Source of the DNA: Pseudomonas thivervalensis
Lineage (GTDB): Bacteria > Pseudomonadota > Gammaproteobacteria > Pseudomonadales > Pseudomonadaceae
Length of the DNA stretch: 64,000 nucleotides
Assembly: GCF_001269655.1 (NCBI RefSeq)
Contig: NZ_LHVE01000020.1
Location: forward strand, 744,001 to 808,000
Direction of reading: 5' to 3'
In this document: in pieces, positions 24,617 to 33,743 of the stretch
How positions within the stretch are numbered: position 1 is the stretch's first letter
Layout: each line of letters begins with the position of its first letter
Notes under the pieces: generated by a model
Databases searched by the model: none
What the model was told of the DNA's origin: nothing
Seen by the model: only the letters and a program-made list of their open reading frames with translations
Made by a program: the position numbers and the translations under genes

Positions 24617-25926
24617 AACTCGCGTTGCAATGGCCTCGCACGCTGGCCTCGCGGCTGTGGCTGGTGTTCCTGGTCGGTCTGATTCTCGCCCAGGCCTTGA
24701 CCTTCGCAGCCCAGTACTACGAACGCTACGAAAGCACCAAGACGGCGATGTTGGGCAACTTCGAGCACGACACAGCGACCTCCATCGCCATCCTCGACCG
24801 CCTGCCCGCCGACGAGCGCCTGGCATGGACCAAACGCCTGCAGCGTCGCAACTATGATTATTTGCTGCGGGAACACGATCCCGGCATTCCGCTCACCTCC
24901 AACGATCTCGCGGCGACGGCGGCGCAATCCCTGCAAGTCGCGCTGGGCAGCAATTATGACCTGACCTTTGTCGAGATCCCGGAGCCGCGCCAGCATTTCC
25001 AAGCCCAGGTGCGACTGGCTGACGGCAGCCCGGTGACCATCGATGTGCGCCCCTCGGTCAGGCCGTTGTCGCCCTGGTTGCCCTTTGTCCTGTTCGGTCA
25101 GTTGCTGTTGATGATCGGCTGCACCTGGCTGGCCGTGCGCATCGCCATACGCCCGCTCAGTCGCCTGGCCGAGGCGGTCGAGAACCTGGACCCGAACGCC
25201 CATCCCGTGCCGTTGGATGAAACCGGTCCACGGGAAGTGGCCTACGCCGCCCGCGCCTTCAACAGCATGCAGGCACGCATTGCCGCTTACCTGAAAGAGC
25301 GCATGCAATTGCTCGCGGCGATTTCCCATGACTTGCAGACGCCCATCACGCGCATGAAGCTGCGCGCCGAGTTCATGGACGACTCGGTCGAGAAAGACAA
25401 ACTGGGCAACGACCTGAACGAAATCGAGCACCTGGTGCGCGAGGGTGTCGCGTATGCGCGCAGTGTCCATGGTGCGACGGAGACCAGTTGCCGCATCAGC
25501 CTGGATTCTTTTCTCGACAGCCTGGTGTGCGATTACCAGGACACCGGCCGCGAGGTCAGCCTGCGCGGCCAGAACGGCGCGATCATCGAGACTAGGCCCC
25601 ATGCCCTGCGGCGTATTCTGGTGAATCTGGTGGATAACGCGCTGAAGTACGCCGGCACCGCCGAGGTGGAAATCGGCGGCCATGCGAGCACCGGCGTTTC
25701 CATCAGTGTGCTTGACCGAGGGCCGGGCATTCCCGAGGAGATCCTGGCCGAGGTGGTCAAGCCGTTCTATCGGGTGGAAAGCTCACGCAACCGCAGCTCT
25801 GGCGGCACCGGTTTGGGCCTTGCCATCGCCCAGCAGTTGACCGTCGCGATTGGTGGAACGCTGAGCCTGCGCAACCGCGACGGCGGCGGGCTTTGCGTGA
25901 CCCTCGACTTCGGCGGCGATCAGTAG
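24613..25926 (+). CDS. Sensor histidine kinase
   Basis: The 437-residue protein is an inner-membrane kinase: a first helix at about residues 14-33, a periplasmic region of about 120 residues, a second helix at about 155-178, a HAMP region (RPLSRLAEAVENL), and an H-box AISHDLQTPITRM with H239. ATPase motifs follow: N-box NLVDNALKYAG, G1 DRGPGIPEE and G2 SGGTGLGLAIAQQL. The layout matches EnvZ/RstB-like kinases. It overlaps its response regulator gene by ATGA, so the two form one translational unit. The signal it senses is unknown. Confidence 0.92.
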   Translation: MKLALQWPRTLASRLWLVFLVGLILAQALTFAAQYYERYESTKTAMLGNFEHDTATSIAILDRLPADERLAWTKRLQRRNYDYLLREHDPGIPLTSNDLAATAAQSLQVALGSNYDLTFVEIPEPRQHFQAQVRLADGSPVTIDVRPSVRPLSPWLPFVLFGQLLLMIGCTWLAVRIAIRPLSRLAEAVENLDPNAHPVPLDETGPREVAYAARAFNSMQARIAAYLKERMQLLAAISHDLQTPITRMKLRAEFMDDSVEKDKLGNDLNEIEHLVREGVAYARSVHGATETSCRISLDSFLDSLVCDYQDTGREVSLRGQNGAIIETRPHALRRILVNLVDNALKYAGTAEVEIGGHASTGVSISVLDRGPGIPEEILAEVVKPFYRVESSRNRSSGGTGLGLAIAQQLTVAIGGTLSLRNRDGGGLCVTLDFGGDQ

Positions 25927-26118
25927 GCCGCGCTGGCTGAACGTCAGGACCAGTGGCATGCATTTGTAAGCCACTGTATCCAGCGCATCTACAGACTCAA
26001 AACAACGCATAACGGCCGGGTGTCGAACATTTCCGGTATACATGCCGCTGCAAGAATGCTCCCCATCAAGTCGCCATCGGATCCCCGGTGGCGAGCCCTG
26101 ACCTAAGGAGATCTTGCC

Positions 26119-26979
26119 ATGAATACCCAGTCCTCCCGCGCTCAAGCAGCCAGCTACATCACCACCCCGGACGGCGTACAGCTCTATTACAAGGACTGGG
26201 GTCCGAAAGATGGGCCAGTTGTCACCTTCAGCCACGGCTGGCCGCTGAACTCGGATAGCTGGGAATCGCAGATGCTGTTCCTGGCGGACCAAGGCTATCG
26301 GGTCATCGCCCACGACCGCCGCGGCCATGGCCGTTCCAGCCAGCCGTGGGAAGGCAACGACATGGATCACTATGCCGATGACCTGGCCGCTGTGATCAAC
26401 ACCCTGGACCTTAACGACGTCACCCTGGTGGGTTTCTCGACCGGCGGTGGGGAAATCACCCGCTACATCGGCCGCCACGGCACCGATCGGGTGAAGAAGG
26501 CCGCACTGATCAGCGCCGTTCCGCCGATGATGCTCCAGACTGAAGACTACCCAGGCGGCCTGCCGATCGAGGTGTTCGACGGCCTGCGCAAGGCCTCGCT
26601 GGACAACCGCTCGCAGCTGTATCGCGACATCGCGTCTGGCCCGTTCTTCGGCTTCAACCGCGACGGGGCGAACGTCTCCCAGGGGTTGATCGATTCGTTC
26701 TGGGTGCAGGGCATGCAAGCGGGCCACAAAAACACCTATGACTGCATCGCGGCGTTCTCGGCGACAGACTTCCGCGCCGACCTGGCCAAGTTCGATGTAC
26801 CGACACTGATCGTACATGGCGACGACGACCAGATCGTCCCCATCGACGCCTCCGCCCATGCCGCCGCCGAGCGGGTGCAGAACGCCGAGTTGATCGTCTA
26901 TCCGGGTGCGCCCCACGGCCTGACCGACACCCACAAGGACCGCCTCAACCAGGATCTGTTGGACTTCCTGGCCAAGTGA
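26119..26979 (+). CDS. Alpha/beta hydrolase, non-heme chloroperoxidase-like
   Basis: The 286-residue protein has the fold of cofactor-free haloperoxidases and aryl esterases: oxyanion region SHGWPLNSDSW (about 35-45), the nucleophile elbow GFSTGGG with the catalytic serine at about residue 110, aspartate in HGDDDQIVP and histidine in PHGLTDTH. TGGTGG-type replacement of the common GHSxGG elbow is usual in this group. No signal peptide is visible, so it is cytoplasmic. AAGGAGATC precedes the ATG. The true substrate is unknown. Confidence 0.87.
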   Translation: MNTQSSRAQAASYITTPDGVQLYYKDWGPKDGPVVTFSHGWPLNSDSWESQMLFLADQGYRVIAHDRRGHGRSSQPWEGNDMDHYADDLAAVINTLDLNDVTLVGFSTGGGEITRYIGRHGTDRVKKAALISAVPPMMLQTEDYPGGLPIEVFDGLRKASLDNRSQLYRDIASGPFFGFNRDGANVSQGLIDSFWVQGMQAGHKNTYDCIAAFSATDFRADLAKFDVPTLIVHGDDDQIVPIDASAHAAAERVQNAELIVYPGAPHGLTDTHKDRLNQDLLDFLAK

Positions 26980-27028
26980 ACCCATCGCTGCAGCGTCACC
27001 CCACTAATCAATGAAAAAAGGAATGATC

Positions 27029-27835
27029 ATGCTCACTATCAAATCGCTGTTGGCCGTTACCATCACCGCTGCGCTGGCACTGACATCCGTTCAAAACGCA
27101 ACCGCCGCGCAACCCGACGCCACCAAGCCCACCATCGTGCTGGTGCATGGCGCCTTCGCCGAATCGTCCAGCTGGAATGGCGTTGCTGCCCAATTGCTGA
27201 CCCAGGGTTATCCGGTCGTTGCCGCGGCCAACCCGCTGCGGGGCGTGAAGCAGGACGCCGATTATGTCGCCGATATCGTCGAGCAAACCGCCGGCCCGGT
27301 GATCCTGGTGGGTCATTCCTACGGCGGCGCCGTGATCACTAACGCCGTGCATAACAACCCCAAGGTCAAGGGGCTTGTCTACGTCGCGGCCTTCGCGCCG
27401 GACAAAGGCGAAACCGCCATCGAACTGTCCGGTCGCTACCCTGGCGGCACCCTTGGACCGACCTTGGCGGCTCCGGTGCAGTTGGACGACGGCAATAAGG
27501 ATCTCTACATCCAGCAGGACAAATTCGGCCAACAGTTTGCCGCCGACGTCCCAGCGGCGGACTCCGCCCTGATGGCCGCGACCCAACGCCCCATCAGCGA
27601 GGCGGCATTGAAGGAAGCGTCTGGCGACCCGGCCTGGAAAAAACTGCCGTCCTGGTTCATCTACGGCTCGGCGGACAAGAACATCCCCGAGGCGGCCCTG
27701 AAGTTCATGGCCGAACGCGCCGGCTCAAAAAAGACCGTTACCGTTCAAGGGGCTTCCCATGTGGTGATGACGTCCAATCCGCAGAAAGTTGCAGAGCTGA
27801 TTATTGAAGCGGCACAAGGCAGTTCAAAAGGATGA
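27029..27835 (+). CDS. Secreted alpha/beta hydrolase
   Basis: The 268-residue product begins with a Sec signal peptide (about residues 1-26, ending NATAA), followed by an alpha/beta hydrolase domain: LVHGAFAESSSW, the nucleophile elbow GHSYGG and the late histidine in GASHVVM. It resembles the EstC/MenH-like esterases often located in the periplasm. I chose the ATG at 27029, seven bases after AAAAGGA; an ATG at 27011 would add six residues. It follows the other hydrolase by 49 bp and may share its transcript, ended by a strong terminator. Confidence 0.85.
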   Translation: MLTIKSLLAVTITAALALTSVQNATAAQPDATKPTIVLVHGAFAESSSWNGVAAQLLTQGYPVVAAANPLRGVKQDADYVADIVEQTAGPVILVGHSYGGAVITNAVHNNPKVKGLVYVAAFAPDKGETAIELSGRYPGGTLGPTLAAPVQLDDGNKDLYIQQDKFGQQFAADVPAADSALMAATQRPISEAALKEASGDPAWKKLPSWFIYGSADKNIPEAALKFMAERAGSKKTVTVQGASHVVMTSNPQKVAELIIEAAQGSSKG

Positions 27836-27864
27836 CCACGTAAAGCGGCTCTTCGAGAAGAACC

Positions 27865-27895
27865 AAAAACCCGACGCAAAACGTCGGGTTTTTTT
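27865..27895. terminator. Terminator after the secreted hydrolase
   Basis: AAAAACCCGACG, loop CAAAA and CGTCGGGTTTTTTT form the same hairpin as at 22237-22265. It ends the hydrolase transcript 30 bp after the stop. Confidence 0.9.
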
Positions 27896-27949
27896 GTTGG
27901 GGAAATCTCCAGGCAAACCGCACCGCCTGGTTTTGCGACTGCTGCGCAG

Positions 27950-28317
27950 CCGAGCGGGAGCAAGCTCCCTCGCCACGGGCGGTGTCTGGGCTGGCGTCAT
28001 CGCGAGCAGGCTCGCTCCCACAGGGAATCGGGGCTGTTGCAGATACTGTGTTCACCGCTGCCCGGTGTGGGAGCGAGCTTGCTCGCGAAGAGGGTGGCAC
28101 ATTCAATATTGAAGCTAGCTGACCCGCCGCTTTCGCGAGCAAGCTCCCCACAGGGTGGCGTTGGGCTGGATGTTCGGCTCGACACTAACCCCTGTGGCGA
28201 GGGAGCTTGCTCCCGCTGGCCTGCGCAGCAGGCCCCTGCATTCCTCCAGGCAAACCGCATCGCCCTTTTTTGCGACTGCTGCGCAGTCGAGCGGGAGCAA
28301 GCTCCCTCGCCACGGGG
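27950..28317. repeat. Dense REP cluster upstream of the TonB receptor
   Basis: At least six REP halves are present: 27953-27980 (AGCGGGAGCAAGCTCCCTCG), 28000-28023, an inverted pair at 28066-28152, and a second pair at 28192-28316. The last pair encloses the words CTGCGCAGCAGGCCCCTGCA and TGCGACTGCTGCGCAG, and it is nearly repeated at 30691-30815 behind the receptor gene. The region 27836-28320 holds no gene that I can support. Confidence 0.85.
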
Positions 28318-28386
28318 GCTGTCTGGGCTGACCAAACCGCTGTCCAAATGTTTATGGCAACGAGCCATTGGTATGGATAATCCATC

Positions 28387-28405
28387 TGCGAATCATTAGC
28401 ATTAG
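28387..28405. promoter_or_regulatory. Candidate Fur box of the TonB receptor
   Basis: The sequence GCGAATCATTAGCATTAGC, read in reverse, agrees with the 19-bp Fur consensus at 14 of 19 positions. It lies 37 bp before the receptor ATG, where Fur would block transcription under iron-replete conditions. Confidence 0.5.
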
Positions 28406-28441
28406 CGGCATTGGCTTCCCGTTTCCGTAGGTATTCACTTC

Positions 28442-30634
28442 ATGCTATTTCCATCTCGCCTTACCTTGCTTGCTATGTGCTGCTCAGTCAGTTTTCTTGC
28501 CCAGGCGGCAGAGCCTATTGAATTGGGCGTGACCGACGTGACTGCCGATGCGATCAAACCCAACTCCAACACACTACCAGCGCCCTACGCGGGCGGTCAG
28601 GTGGCGAGCGGAGGCCAGATGGGGGTGCTGGGTAATCAGGACAATATGGATGTCCCGTTCGTGATGACCAGTTACACCTCGCAGTTGATTGAAGATCAAC
28701 AAGCTGAAGACGTGGGCGATGTGCTGCTCAATGATCCGTCGGTGCGTCAGTCCTATGGGTTTGGTAACCAATCCCAGGTGTTCGTGATTCGAGGCCTGCC
28801 GCTTGCCAGCGACGACATTTCCTATAACGGGCTGTATGGCGTTTTACCCCGTCAAATCCTGTCGACGGATGCGATCGAGCGTGTCGAAGTGTTCAAAGGC
28901 CCGAACGCGTTTATCAACGGTGTCAGTCCGACGGGCTCGGGGCTTGGGGGCGGCGTCAACTTGCAGCCCAAACGCGCAGGGGATGTCCCGACTCGTCGTT
29001 ATACCCAGGACATCAGCACCGATGGCCGCATTGGCGAGCATTTGGATATCGGGCAGCGATTCGGCGAAGATAACCGCTTTGGTGCCCGGTTGAATCTGAG
29101 CCAGCGGGAAGGTGAAACAGCGATCGACAACCAGGACCAGCGGACAAAGTTGTTCGTGGCGGGCTTGGACTATCGAGGTGATGATTTCCGCGTTTCCACC
29201 GATTTCGGCTATCAGAAACAGCGTATCAACGGCCTGCGTAACTCGGTGAATATCGGCAGCGCCACCCGCATTCCCACGGCTCCGCACGCGAGCCACAATT
29301 TTGGCCAGGATTGGACTTACTCCGAAACCGAAGACACCTTCGGCATGGTTCGTGGCGATTGGGATTTGAACGAAAACTGGACCGCCTACCTGGCTGGCGG
29401 TGTAAAGCACACCCGAGAAACTGGGGTGTACGCCACACCAACACTGGTCGGCAATAACGGCGTGGCTACGATCGGTGGCTCGGAAATTCCTCACAATGAA
29501 GACAACACAACGTTCAGTGGAGGGTTGAACGGGCGCTTTGACACGGGCCCTGTTTCTCACCAGGTTGCGATCGGCGGCTCAACGATCTGGACCGAGCAGG
29601 AAAACGCCTACACGTTCTATCGCTCTGTTACCGGCAACAGCAATATTTACGACACCCCGAAGCTTCCCAAGCCGACTGCGGTGTCCAGCACCGGCGGTGA
29701 AATGGGCGATCCCGGGGTGACCGGCAAAACCCGCAACCGTAGCCTGGCGATTTCCGACACGGTGGGCTTGTTCGATGACAAATTGCTGGTCACTTACGGT
29801 GTCCGTCGTCAGCAGTTGCGTGTCGAAAACTATAAGTACGATGGCACCACTTCAAACGGTGTCGCCAATCCAGCAAACGATGGCAGCCGTAGCACGCTCT
29901 ACGATGAAGCCGTTACCACGCCGGTCTACGGCATCGTCTACAAGCCTGTGGAAAGCGTGTCGCTCTACGCCAACCGAATCGAAGGCCTTGCCAAAGGGCC
30001 CGTGGCGTCCGGTACAGGCATTACGAACCTGGGCCAAGCCTTTCCCCCTGGCCGCACAAAACAGTTGGAAGCGGGCATCAAGCTGGACATGCAAACCTTC
30101 GGCGCCAACGTGGGTGTTTTCCGCATCGAGAAACCGTCCGATGGTTACGTCGACAACGCGCAGAACCTCTATGTGCGTGATGGTGAGCAGGTCAACAAAG
30201 GACTGGAGATCAGCGTTTTCGGCGAGCCCATCGAAGGCCTCCGGTTGATGGCCGGCGGTACCCGCATGACGTCCGAACTCAAAAACACCGCAGGCGGCCT
30301 CAACGATGGCAACCACGCCATTGGCGTGCCAACGTTTCAGCTCAATGCCAGCGTGGATTGGGATGTGCCGGGTATCGAAGGTGCCGCGCTCAGCGCGAGG
30401 ATGTTGCGCACTGGCGGACAGTACGCTGATCAGGCTAACAACTTGAGCTTGCCGACCTGGAACCGTTTCGACGCCGGCGCACGTTATAAGATGAAATTCG
30501 TGGAGAAAGACCTGACGTTGCGCGTCAATGTGGAAAACATTACCGATAAGAACTATTGGGCCTCGGCGAACGGCGGCTACCTCTCGCAGGGTGATCCGCG
30601 GTTGGTGAAGTTTTCGGGGACTGTTGATTTCTAA
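28442..30634 (+). CDS. TonB-dependent siderophore receptor
   Basis: This outer-membrane receptor has 730 residues: a signal peptide (about 1-22, ending LAQA), a plug domain at about 60-180 (VPFVMTSYTSQLIEDQQA, VFVIRGLPL, IERVEVFKGPNAF) and a 22-strand barrel ending with an aromatic residue (FSGTVDF). A short TonB-box-like stretch (ELGVTDVTA) follows the signal peptide. No N-terminal signalling domain is seen, so it should not act through an ECF sigma factor. The FKGP and NITDKNYW motifs are typical of FhuA/FpvA-like ferric siderophore receptors. The siderophore is not identifiable; a Fur-like box lies upstream. Confidence 0.92.
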   Translation: MLFPSRLTLLAMCCSVSFLAQAAEPIELGVTDVTADAIKPNSNTLPAPYAGGQVASGGQMGVLGNQDNMDVPFVMTSYTSQLIEDQQAEDVGDVLLNDPSVRQSYGFGNQSQVFVIRGLPLASDDISYNGLYGVLPRQILSTDAIERVEVFKGPNAFINGVSPTGSGLGGGVNLQPKRAGDVPTRRYTQDISTDGRIGEHLDIGQRFGEDNRFGARLNLSQREGETAIDNQDQRTKLFVAGLDYRGDDFRVSTDFGYQKQRINGLRNSVNIGSATRIPTAPHASHNFGQDWTYSETEDTFGMVRGDWDLNENWTAYLAGGVKHTRETGVYATPTLVGNNGVATIGGSEIPHNEDNTTFSGGLNGRFDTGPVSHQVAIGGSTIWTEQENAYTFYRSVTGNSNIYDTPKLPKPTAVSSTGGEMGDPGVTGKTRNRSLAISDTVGLFDDKLLVTYGVRRQQLRVENYKYDGTTSNGVANPANDGSRSTLYDEAVTTPVYGIVYKPVESVSLYANRIEGLAKGPVASGTGITNLGQAFPPGRTKQLEAGIKLDMQTFGANVGVFRIEKPSDGYVDNAQNLYVRDGEQVNKGLEISVFGEPIEGLRLMAGGTRMTSELKNTAGGLNDGNHAIGVPTFQLNASVDWDVPGIEGAALSARMLRTGGQYADQANNLSLPTWNRFDAGARYKMKFVEKDLTLRVNVENITDKNYWASANGGYLSQGDPRLVKFSGTVDF

Positions 30635-30690
30635 ATATTCATTTGAGGAAGGCTTGGAATATCGAGACTGAAGAGGGGAACCCAACCCTC

Positions 30691-30930
30691 CGTGGCGAGG
30701 GAGCTTGCTCCCGCTGGCCTGCGCAGCAGGCCCCTGCATTTTTCCAGGCAAACTGCATTGTCCGGTTTTGCGGCTGCTGCGCAGCCGAGCGGGAGCAAGC
30801 TCCCTCGCCACGGGGTTGTCTGGGCGTGCGTCATCGCGAGCAAGCTCGCTCCCACAGGGGATTGGGGGGGGGCGGAGACTGTGTTCACCACCGTCCGGGG
30901 TGGGAGGGGGCTTGCTCGCGATAGCTATCT
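30691..30930. repeat. REP cluster downstream of the TonB receptor
   Basis: A REP pair at 30691-30815 is almost identical over about 125 bp to the pair at 28192-28316, including the inner words CTGCGCAGCAGGCCCCTGCA. Further halves follow at 30832-30859 (TCGCGAGCAAGCTCGCTCCC) and near 30901 (GGGCTTGCTCGCGATAGC). No gene is visible from 30635 to 31134. Confidence 0.85.
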
Positions 30931-30983
30931 AGCGGAAATGACGGTGTTCCTGAAACAACTGGATTGGCAGGCGCTGGTAGGGG

Positions 30984-31099
30984 CTGGTAGGAGCTGTCGA
31001 GTGAAACGAGGCTGCGATCTTTTGATTTTGATCTTTCACTCATGACTCAATTGTCTGGGGCAAGATCGCAGCCTCGTTTCACTCGTCAGCTCCTACAGG
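30984..31099. repeat. Third copy of the GTAGGAGC-type inverted repeat
   Basis: GGTAGGAGCTG, then GGCTGCGATCTTTTGAT, and the inverted arms AAGATCGCAGCC and CAGCTCCTACA. It matches the units at 3825-3945 and 5605-5707 but has only one copy of the 11-bp arm. It lies before the 3' end of the SenC gene. Confidence 0.82.
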
Positions 31100-31134
31100 T
31101 GGGGCGAGTCCCCACGCTACAACGGGTGCGCCCG

Positions 31135-31770
31135 TTATTTACGCTTGAGCATCTCCGGCAACTGCGCCACCAGCTTCTGATTATTCAACGGCGCCCGAAT
31201 AAACCCACGTTGGGTGCCGTCCGGGCCAATCACGGCGAGGTTGCCGCTGTGATCAACCGTGTAGTTGGGTTTGCTGGTGTCCGCCGGGATGAACGGGATG
31301 CTCACCGCATTCGCCAGTTTCTGCAGGTCTTCCACCGAAGCGGCAGTCAGGCCTTTGAATTGCGGGTCGAAGTAACCCAGGTACTGCTTGAGTTGCTTGG
31401 GCGTGTCGCGGTTCGGGTCGACGCTCACCAGTACGATCTGCAACTTGGCCACAGCCTCGGGCGGCAGTTCGCTTTTGATCTGGCGCAGTTGGGCGAGGGT
31501 GGTTGGGCAGATGTCCGGGCAGAAGGTGTAGCCGAAGAACAGCAGGCTCCATTTGTCTTTCAACCCGTCCATCGCCACGGGCTGGCCATCCTGGTCGGTC
31601 ATTTTCACGTCCGGCAGGTTGCGGCTTTGCGGGAGCAGGATGATACCGGCGTCGATCAGCGCGGTCGGGTCGCCCTGGCCTTTGCTGGAAAGCACTTTAT
31701 TGATGGTCAGGCCGAGGATCACTGCGATCACGGCCGCGAGGATGAAGACGGTTTTCTGGGTTCGAGTCAT
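31135..31770 (-). CDS. senC: SCO1/SenC copper chaperone
   Basis: SenC/Sco delivers copper to the CuA site of cytochrome c oxidase. The 211-residue protein has an N-terminal membrane anchor (about 8-26) and a thioredoxin-like periplasmic domain with the copper-binding CxxxC in YTFCPDICPTTL and the third ligand histidine in VDHSGN. I chose the ATG at 31770, which overlaps the cyoE stop as ATGA; longer frames upstream lie inside cyoE. It is the last gene of the oxidase cluster. Confidence 0.95.
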   Translation of the reverse strand: MTRTQKTVFILAAVIAVILGLTINKVLSSKGQGDPTALIDAGIILLPQSRNLPDVKMTDQDGQPVAMDGLKDKWSLLFFGYTFCPDICPTTLAQLRQIKSELPPEAVAKLQIVLVSVDPNRDTPKQLKQYLGYFDPQFKGLTAASVEDLQKLANAVSIPFIPADTSKPNYTVDHSGNLAVIGPDGTQRGFIRAPLNNQKLVAQLPEMLKRK

Positions 31771-32666
31771 AGGCTCAACAGTAAGTAGTGATCTACAAGC
31801 AGGGCGATGAACAGTAGGAACAAGTACCAGATAGAGTACTTGAAGGTGTTGATCGCCGCGTGCGGCCGACTGCCACGGTACAACACCACGGCCCATTGCA
31901 GGAACTGGGCGCCCAGTACCAGGGCACAAATCAGGTAGAGCATCCCGCTCATCTGGATCACGAACGGCATCAGGCTCACCGCCAGCAGCACCAGGGTGTA
32001 CAGCAGGATATGGATCTTGGTGTAGTGCTCGCCGTGGGTCACTGGCAGCATCGGGATGTCGGCCTTGGCGTATTCCTCCTTGCGGTGAATCGCCAGGGCC
32101 CAGAAGTGGGGCGGGGTCCAGGCGAAGATGATCAGCACCAGCAACAGCGGTTCGGCGCTGACATGACCGGTGGCCGCGACCCAGCCCAGCAGGGGCGGCG
32201 CGGCGCCGGCGAGACCGCCGATGACGATGTTCTGTGGCGTTGCCCGTTTCAGGAAACCGGTATAGACCACCGCGTACCCCAGCAACGAGGCGAGGGTCAG
32301 CCAGGCCGTCAGCGGGTTGGTGAACGCCAGCAGCATGGCTTGGCCGGCCACGGCCAGGGCCAGGGCGAAGGTCAGGGCGGCGGCTGGCGAGACCCGGCCC
32401 TCGGCCAAAGGTCGCTTATGGGTGCGCGCCATCACTGCATCGATGCGCCGGTCCACCACGTGGTTGACCGCCGCCGCGCCGCCGGCACACAGGGCGATGC
32501 CGAGGTTGCCGAACACCAGCACCGTCCACGGCACGCCGGCACGGGTGGCGAGGAACATGCCGACCAGCGAGGTGATCAGCATCAACACCACCACTTTCGG
32601 CTTGGTCAGCTCCAGGTAATCGCGCCAGATCGCTTGGCTGTGGCGTTCACCGGTCAAGGTTGCCAT
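31767..32666 (-). CDS. cyoE: Protoheme IX farnesyltransferase (heme O synthase)
   Basis: CyoE/CtaB transfers a farnesyl group to heme B, giving heme O, the precursor of heme A for this oxidase. The 299-residue membrane protein has nine predicted helices and the UbiA-type motif NHVVDRRIDAVMARTHKRPL with acidic residues for prenyl diphosphate, near residue 68, and a second loop HRKEEYAKADIPMLP near 190. It overlaps ctaA by 13 bases and senC by four bases, so the three genes are probably translated together. Confidence 0.95.
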   Translation of the reverse strand: MATLTGERHSQAIWRDYLELTKPKVVVLMLITSLVGMFLATRAGVPWTVLVFGNLGIALCAGGAAAVNHVVDRRIDAVMARTHKRPLAEGRVSPAAALTFALALAVAGQAMLLAFTNPLTAWLTLASLLGYAVVYTGFLKRATPQNIVIGGLAGAAPPLLGWVAATGHVSAEPLLLVLIIFAWTPPHFWALAIHRKEEYAKADIPMLPVTHGEHYTKIHILLYTLVLLAVSLMPFVIQMSGMLYLICALVLGAQFLQWAVVLYRGSRPHAAINTFKYSIWYLFLLFIALLVDHYLLLSL

Positions 32667-33733
32667 GGCATCTCTCCTTTTATTGTTATAGGGCTGACGC
32701 TGTGTTTATGCGGGTTGAACCGCCAGCGCAGCGGGACCTGATGCTTGACCCGGACCAGGCTGGTACGGGCGTGATAGTTGACCAGCACCAGGGTCAGCAG
32801 CAATGCGGCGCCCCCGGCGTTGTGGGCGACGGCCACCGGCAAGGGCAGATGGAACAGCACGTTGCTGATGCCAAGGGTGATCTGCGCCGCCAATGCAGCC
32901 AGCACCAGCCCGGCGAGCCGGGTCATGCCGACGCTCTTCAACTGCCAGGCCAGCCCCAGCAGCACCACCGTCACCAGCAAGGCGCCGATGCGGTGGGTCA
33001 GGTGGATGGCGGTGCGGGCGTCGCTGTCCAGTTGCCCGCCCAGGTAGTTGGGGCCGATGTGCTGGGTCAGGTGGAAGCCATTGGCGAAATCGGCCGGTGG
33101 CAGCCATTGGCCGTGGCAGGTGGGGAAGTCGATGCAGGCCACGGCGGCATAGTTGGAGCTGACCCAACCGCCCAAGGCGATCTGGCCGATCACCAACAGC
33201 AGTCCGGCGGTGGCCCAATGTTGCAGGCGCTTGGGCACGGTCAGCGCGGGTAATACGCCAGACAATCTCAGCGTCAGCAGGAACAGCAGGCTCAACGTCG
33301 CGAACCCGCCCAGCAAATGGCCGGTGACCACCTGCGGCCAAAGCTTGAGGGTCACGGTCCACATACCGAACGCCGCTTGGGCGAAGACCACGGCGAGCAG
33401 GAACAGCGGCAGTTTCAACGGCAAACCGGGGTGGCGACGGTTCATCCAGGCCCGGGCGGCCAGCACGGTAATCATCAGCCCCAGGGCCCCGGCAAAGTAG
33501 CGATGGACCATCTCGTTCCAGCCTTTGTGGGCTTCCACCGGGGTGTCGGGAAAGTGAAGTTCGGCATGGGCCAGTTGGGCTTCGCTCTTGGGCACGCTGA
33601 TGAAACCGTAGCAACCGGGCCAGTCCGGGCAACCGAGGCCGGCGTGGGTGAGCCGGGTATAGGCGCCCAGCAGGACGACGATCAGTGCCAGCAGCGTGGC
33701 AAACAGCGCGAGGCGAAATCCAGGTTTGGCCAT
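32654..33733 (-). CDS. ctaA: Heme A synthase
   Basis: CtaA/COX15 oxidises heme O to heme A. The 359-residue protein has eight membrane helices and conserved histidines, as in GAYTRLTHAGLGCPDWPGC near residue 23-41, EAHKGWNEMVHRYFAG (about 69-84), and the later LTQHIGPNYLG and HLTHRIGALL. The cysteine pairs CPDWPGC and CIDFPTC are typical of this form. It starts in an operon with the small membrane-anchored protein upstream and overlaps cyoE. Confidence 0.95.
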   Translation of the reverse strand: MAKPGFRLALFATLLALIVVLLGAYTRLTHAGLGCPDWPGCYGFISVPKSEAQLAHAELHFPDTPVEAHKGWNEMVHRYFAGALGLMITVLAARAWMNRRHPGLPLKLPLFLLAVVFAQAAFGMWTVTLKLWPQVVTGHLLGGFATLSLLFLLTLRLSGVLPALTVPKRLQHWATAGLLLVIGQIALGGWVSSNYAAVACIDFPTCHGQWLPPADFANGFHLTQHIGPNYLGGQLDSDARTAIHLTHRIGALLVTVVLLGLAWQLKSVGMTRLAGLVLAALAAQITLGISNVLFHLPLPVAVAHNAGGAALLLTLVLVNYHARTSLVRVKHQVPLRWRFNPHKHSVSPITIKGEMPWQP

Positions 33734-33743
33734 GTCGATGCCC

